DNA from: Rhipicephalus microplus
Lineage: Eukaryota; Arthropoda; Arachnida; Ixodida; Ixodidae
Assembly (NCBI RefSeq): GCF_043290135.1
Contig: NC_134701.1
Coordinates: forward strand, 201,567,101 to 201,631,100
Direction of reading: 5' to 3'
Length of the DNA: 64,000 nucleotides
Shown here: in pieces, positions 60,601 to 64,000 of the stretch
How positions within the stretch are numbered: the first letter of the stretch is position 1
Layout of the letters: the number at the start of each line of letters is the position of its first letter
Position numbers and translations under genes: made by a program
Notes under the pieces: model-generated
Database searches by the model: none
What the model was told of the DNA's origin: nothing
Seen by the model: only the letters and a program-made list of their open reading frames with translations

Positions 60601-61256
60601 ATTCTTGGAAAGTTCAGTACAAAACTAATAGGCAAGTGGTCACTGTTAGTTGCACAGTCTAAAGTTTGCCACGAACATATATTTAGAGATGAGCTTGAAA
60701 ATGTCAAGTCAATTACAGATTTAGAGAGGCCTCGGACAAAAGTAGCAGATTGCGAATTTAAACAAGATAAATTCTTGTCAATAGCCCATTCCCACAATCG
60801 TTTTCCGCTTAAATCTGTTTTGAAACCCCAGGCCACATGATGTGAATTGAAGTCTCCAGTGATTAATATATCCTTTCTGCAGGCAGAGAACATATCGTCT
60901 AGACTTCGTGTGTCTTGCACCCCGGCTGGGAAATACGCATTTACAAACGACAAGGGAGAAGCGTCTGGTAACATTATGTCTACTATCAAAATTTCACACT
61001 CTGGAGTCACACAACGATAAGAGATCGTAGCTTTGTGACTAAACTTAGTTGCTATCAAGACAGCAAGCCCACCACCTCTGCTAGGTCGGTCCAATCGAAA
61101 TAGCCGATAATTTTTTAGGTGAAACTTCTGGCTGGTTGAAAGCCAGGTTTCTTGCAGTGATATAATATCCGGGGAAAGTTGTGAAGAAAGGTATGATAGG
61201 TCTGTGGCTGCGGAAAATATAGATCTGCAATTCCACTGTAATATGGTTAGTGAACC
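57633..61256 (-). CDS. LINE ORF2: APE endonuclease, reverse transcriptase, RNase H (second family)
   Basis: The first in-frame ATG is at 61094 (1153 residues), but the endonuclease start (LTILQWNCRS, LQETWL) lies upstream in the same open frame, directly after ORF1's stop. The full product therefore begins by a -1 shift from ORF1 or by re-initiation without AUG. Motifs: ITGDFNSHH and NSDHLP (endonuclease); TLDLAKAYDRVEH, VPQGAVLSPVLFN and YADD at about residue 588 from the ATG (reverse transcriptase); IIATDAS at about 880, MAELLAIVLAL, ITDSLS and WVPGHRGLYLNEMAD (RNase H); and a final CIWCNEIETIEHFFLFC zinc finger. No disabling change was found. Confidence 0.9.
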   Translation of the reverse strand, partial: GSLTILQWNCRSIFSAATDLSYLSSQLSPDIISLQETWLSTSQKFHLKNYRLFRLDRPSRGGGLAVLIATKFSHKATISYRCVTPECEILIVDIMLPDASPLSFVNAYFPAGVQDTRSLDDMFSACRKDILITGDFNSHHVAWGFKTDLSGKRLWEWAIDKNLSCLNSQSATFVRGLSKSVIDLTFSSSSLNICSWQTLDCATNSDHLPISFVLNFPRIHVAEKARSFLNYRKLEKDLRATFDHRKDIQGDIRAMSLCAVLKRSVKDATFKLDSATRGSFSPWWTEECTRSYRKRKAAWKQLLVNQCPKNWCDYKFAAADFKRTVSAAKDGYNMKRHEYLSRAKNKKALFRFLRSQKILPPAENIDSSVLSPRELSDLVENIAKGLQDRFMSTLPLHIVNPMAGEDFEEVTLDELAEIIRHLSPSAPGPDGVTNSMIKVIFEICPTEVLNLVNFSLTKAWIPAEWKLSKVIPLLKKQEKGFALENVRPISITSNLVKLIERVLNARVMKYINNNAILNPSQIGFRSGCSIWCAHVDLESRIQLARRRRQYCALVTLDLAKAYDRVEHSILLKQMAYHHFPNYITAWVSEFLRGREYYCFKDGYSSNRYKQTRGVPQGAVLSPVLFNIFLSSILSTKDIQLYVYADDIAFFASNTDLKSLYESLQNYLNMIERWLKNIHMTLNVNKSVLLAFSFLQPINISLMYSNELIPQANSIKYLGIIYNDTLNWRSHIDDVYSKATRAMGWLRKLANRKGGLRRDVLIMIYKLYVRPIMEFGCVLFSGSAAYKMRPLILLEREALRLCLGLPKFVANNVLYMEARLPSLLNRFKILTVQAFLKIYSSHQRLSFYAFIQEPTLFFETHWSRLHTPQIVFAQALLKQLNVKIRHIGPIHNLKSMLSIQFDDIFPHNAKQLAYRYLNDQLADYLAHLEISNIIATDASVSKEKAGVGIFSPSLDWSFSIRLPDYTPVFMAELLAIVLALRKLPSSESLAVIITDSLSVCNALSTAINSELMNTFRHLVPNNVKKLHLLWVPGHRGLYLNEMADSLAAVSLGGPTIPVLPDTAYVTAIRFRNACLQWGKGNLDKFKDFEHLSYCWNKQWCVSRQLEVTYTRLRCAVPQLNYYLNKAQLKASPLCIWCNEIETIEHFFLFCHRYSYQRKRFLVAPLQKLGIQVNLPVILSLGGTSFGYCHRDVCSAVFDYINATKRLPC

Positions 61257-62608
61257 TATTTTGACGACAGAACCGTCGCAGAAACTGCTTGGTCCAAAAT
61301 GTCCTTTTGCAAAAAGTCTTTCTTAGACATGTTCTCAAAGAATTCTTTTTTGGATAGATACTTTTTAGATTTCGAATTATGCGAAGAGTTTTTGGATTGG
61401 GGAGATCGGGTTCGCTTCAGAGCCTTATGAGAGTCTATATCCATATCTGCACATGCTTCCGAATCATCCGTAAGATCACCGTCTTCCGTTGCTTTGGAAG
61501 TCCCTGCCTCAGGAGAAACCGCTCGCTGACGTGTTGTCGCACTTTCTATTTCCGTACGCTGCGATACCAATGATGACTGAGGAGCCCAATCGTTTGTAGA
61601 TGCTACACCTAGAATTTGAGATAGTTGATTGGAAACCAATTGTGCCAAGCTTTCAAAAAGGTTGCTTGCGAGGCGTTCCATTGCCTTTTCCATAGCCTTC
61701 TCTACGGCCTCTGCGATAGATGTTGCGAGAGATGCATCCATGGCGGTGGTATTACGTGCTGCAACACTGGCATATCCTTTGGATCGCTCCTGCATTTCTG
61801 CAACAGCTTCTCTCCGAGAGCACCTCTTGCGTTCTACAATATTCAATATGGCAAGCTCCCTTTCTTTTGCTGCACAGTCTGCGGAGTCTGCAGGGTGCGC
61901 TCCATTACATAAGAAGCACCTCTCTTTCTCAGAGCTGCACTCGCGGCTGTCATGATTTTCACCACACAGACGGCATCTAAGAACTGATCGGCACCCTCTG
62001 ACGCTATGTCCATATCGCCAACATTTCAAACACTGCAGGGGTTTGGGGGAAAGTGGCTCTACCTTATAGATCAGTGGCCATGCCTTAATTTCAGAAGGTC
62101 GGACTGTTCCTAAAAAGGTCACTATCACCGATTCCGTTGGTGATTTTATGTTGTCAATTGTACGGGTGCACCTGTACACTGAAATTACACCCGCCACCGA
62201 AAACAAATCGAGCACTTCTGCAGGTGTCAAGCTTGTGTCTACACCGCGGACTAATCCTTTCGAGCATGCGAGGTGTGCCGGAATAAATGGGCTTACCGGA
62301 TGCGCTGCGAATTCGGAACATTGCAGGAGCTCACGAATGCATTCCTGATCTGCGGAACAGCACAGGATGCCTCCGCGACCAAACTGGCGGACCTCAGTGA
62401 TCTCCTGGGGATGCGAAGTGGCTTTTCGGAGCTCCACTTGAATCGCCTTTGGGTTCTTCATCGGAATACTGCCCCCATCTGTAGGTACCAGCGCCACAGG
62501 GACACTTCTCGCTCCACTGCGTAACAAATAGTCTATCGGCCAATCCTTGGCGGGAGTGGACGCTAACCAAGGGGAGTGCCCTTGGCCGGGGGAAGAAAAT
62601 GACATCAA
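61256..62608 (-). CDS. LINE ORF1, gag-like protein (second family)
   Basis: 450 residues. An RRM-like region (about 50-190; VRGVDTSLTPAEVLDLF) precedes three knuckles at about 193-245: CLKCWRYGHSVRGC, CRLCGENHDSREC, CFLCNGAHPADSADC. A helical Ala/Glu-rich segment (about 280-330) and a basic C-terminus (KALKRTRSPQSKN) follow. Likely RNA-binding role in retrotransposition. The stop TAG at 61256-61258 falls where the endonuclease sequence begins in another frame. Confidence 0.9.
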   Translation of the reverse strand: MMSFSSPGQGHSPWLASTPAKDWPIDYLLRSGARSVPVALVPTDGGSIPMKNPKAIQVELRKATSHPQEITEVRQFGRGGILCCSADQECIRELLQCSEFAAHPVSPFIPAHLACSKGLVRGVDTSLTPAEVLDLFSVAGVISVYRCTRTIDNIKSPTESVIVTFLGTVRPSEIKAWPLIYKVEPLSPKPLQCLKCWRYGHSVRGCRSVLRCRLCGENHDSRECSSEKERCFLCNGAHPADSADCAAKERELAILNIVERKRCSRREAVAEMQERSKGYASVAARNTTAMDASLATSIAEAVEKAMEKAMERLASNLFESLAQLVSNQLSQILGVASTNDWAPQSSLVSQRTEIESATTRQRAVSPEAGTSKATEDGDLTDDSEACADMDIDSHKALKRTRSPQSKNSSHNSKSKKYLSKKEFFENMSKKDFLQKDILDQAVSATVLSSK

Positions 62609-62818
62609 AATGGAATGACTCGCTTCAGCTGAGAAAGACCAATACAGTTACCGGAAAATAAAGAACTCTGAAAAAACAATAAGGATACTGCCGCCCGATC
62701 CTGAGCCCGGGCAGCTTCTTCACAGTCGAGCCTCACAGTCGAAATGCGACGTGGCGTTCCAGCTGACGCTGTGTAGAACACAACCTTCAGGCAACACGCA
62801 ACTCTCAATCATGAGGCT

Positions 62819-63098
62819 CCTTAAAGGCACACTAAATAGAAGAAGAAAACAAACATAATTGTAATAATTTTTTTTTGTAAACTACTATTTCACAGTACCA
62901 AAACAGCCACACTTACGGCGAGTAGACAATCGGTGAGCGAAAAAATGCGAAAAAACAAAATGCTGGTCATTACGCCACTTTCAGATTGCCGCACCAATCG
63001 CCTCTTCATCCCAGATTTTGACGGTGCCTACAATGTCTATTGGTGCTTGCGTAGTTCCTAATCTGTAAAAAAAAAAAGTCAGTGCAGTTGGCTCTAAT
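62819..63098. other. Flank of the second LINE
   Basis: Begins CCTTAAAGGCACACTAAATAG, which looks like the terminus of a MITE-type element, but no partner end was found. Nothing else was recognised. Confidence 0.35.
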
Positions 63099-63295
63099 TT
63101 ATTGATTGATACGTGGGGTTTAACGTCCCAGTACTACCATATGATTATGAGAGGCACCGTAGTGGAGGGCTCCGGAAATTTTGACCACCTGGGATTCTTT
63201 AACGGGCAACCAAATCCGAGTACACGGGCCAACAGCGTTTTCACCTTCATCGAAAATGCAGCCGCCGCAGTCGGGATTAGATCCCGCGACCTGCA
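63099..63295 (-). mobile_element. tRNA-derived SINE, copy lacking the A-box side
   Basis: Minus-strand body and tail with the B-box region (GCGGGATCTAATCCCGAC); the sequence ends there, so the outer tRNA head is missing. It is more diverged than the other copies, and no target duplication is clear. Confidence 0.75.
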
Positions 63296-64000
63296 CTCTG
63301 AGTTTGGTTTAAGGGGGCCACATATTAGACACATTAAGTTCTCATTTCGTTCCGCAAATTTTTTAAAAATAAATGACGTTTGGTGTGCAAAATGTGCGTT
63401 TAAATTTAAAAACGAAACTTTACTTTTGGTTTCTACTCTATACTATGACTGTGGTCGTAAAACTAATGACATTAGTGAGTACAGAGTAAAATTGATCAAT
63501 CTAAGTCAATTCGCCGTTACAATTTAGTATCGATTTAGTGAGGTCACCCCCCCCCCCCCAAAAAAAAAACTGCAAAAATCAGTGATTGTTTGCTCGGAAG
63601 AGGTCGCCGCTGACGAACGGCCATCTCTAACACCCATCGAGTTTCTTATAAATACACTATAGAGGGAACTATGGAGCCAGTGTCTGACGTATGACGCTTG
63701 AGCGAGGAGAATGATAGGCAGTATATACATGGATTATTAGGCTAATCTTCGTACTTGGGGTGTCGTTTGACTTCGCGTGGCTTGGAGCTGCTCTGTCACT
63801 AGACGACAATAAGCAAAGGTTTAGCAGTTACGCTTCACCACATTAACCTCTCAGGCTCACGAATTTAAATAGTGTCTTGAAGTTCAAAATGGTTTGTTAT
63901 TTTGTTTAAAAAGAAAGAAGCCAAAACTCTGCAATAAACAAAGCTACAATAAACAAAGCCGCAAGCACGAAGACTAGGCAAATTCATGTCATTCCCATGG
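63296..64000. other. Window end, nothing recognised
   Basis: Contains an 11-C/9-A run near 63548-63569 and AT-rich sequence. I see no gene or clear repeat. Confidence 0.4.

Larger units (their letters stand above)
57392..62809 (-). mobile_element. Second full-length RNase H-type LINE with 9-bp target duplication
   Basis: On the minus strand it begins near 62809 (GATTGAGAGTTGCGTG), carries ORF1 and ORF2, and ends in a (CATCAG)n-like tail (57392-57410). A perfect duplication CATGAGGCT lies at 57383-57391 and 62810-62818. Its proteins are clearly different from those of the LINE at 38219, so two families are present. No internal stop was seen in either ORF. Confidence 0.92.

Overview
This is eukaryotic nuclear DNA from a chelicerate, most likely a hard (ixodid) tick. 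The evidence is long introns with GT-AG junctions, CNDP2 and PHRF1 orthologues whose exons are spread over tens of kb, and abundant tRNA-headed SINEs that look like those described from ixodid ticks. Species is not determinable by reading alone.

Three host genes are supported. (1) Positions 270-15738 (+) hold the 3' part of a PHRF1-like gene: one 4.7-kb exon coding for an acidic, SR-rich, proline-rich region, then two short exons coding for the conserved C-terminal RNA polymerase II-binding module. The PHD/RING exons lie upstream of the window. (2) Positions 20246-21166 (-) hold a complete, intronless SR splicing factor of the SRSF4/5/6 (fly B52) type. (3) Positions 32309-54675 (+) hold a complete 12-exon CNDP2-like M20 dipeptidase gene of 481 residues. 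All its junctions are in phase, but the metal-bridging Asp and the general-base Glu are replaced, so it may be a pseudoenzyme.

The rest is mobile and repetitive DNA. PHRF1 intron 2 carries a nested pair of pogo/Tigger-like transposons: a plus-strand element (10399-12622) has split the transposase of a minus-strand element (9970-13886). Two full-length RNase H-type LINEs lie on the minus strand, one inside CNDP intron 4 (38219-44306) and one downstream of the gene (57392-62809). Each has a gag-like ORF1, an EN-RT-RNase H ORF2, both reading frames open, and a perfect target-site duplication (10 and 9 bp). At least six copies of one tRNA-derived SINE have recognisable duplications of 11-17 bp, including a 5'-truncated copy. 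There are also three TIR elements, two foldback elements, a tRNA-Lys primer-binding site of a broken LTR element, a tRNA-like cloverleaf boxed by inverted repeats, long microsatellites and a degenerate CCTAA telomere-like tract.

No operon, CRISPR array or prokaryotic system is present. The best leads for something new are the CNDP2-like protein with altered active-site residues, the missing ATG in the second LINE's ORF2, and the tRNA-like cassette at 48732-48852.
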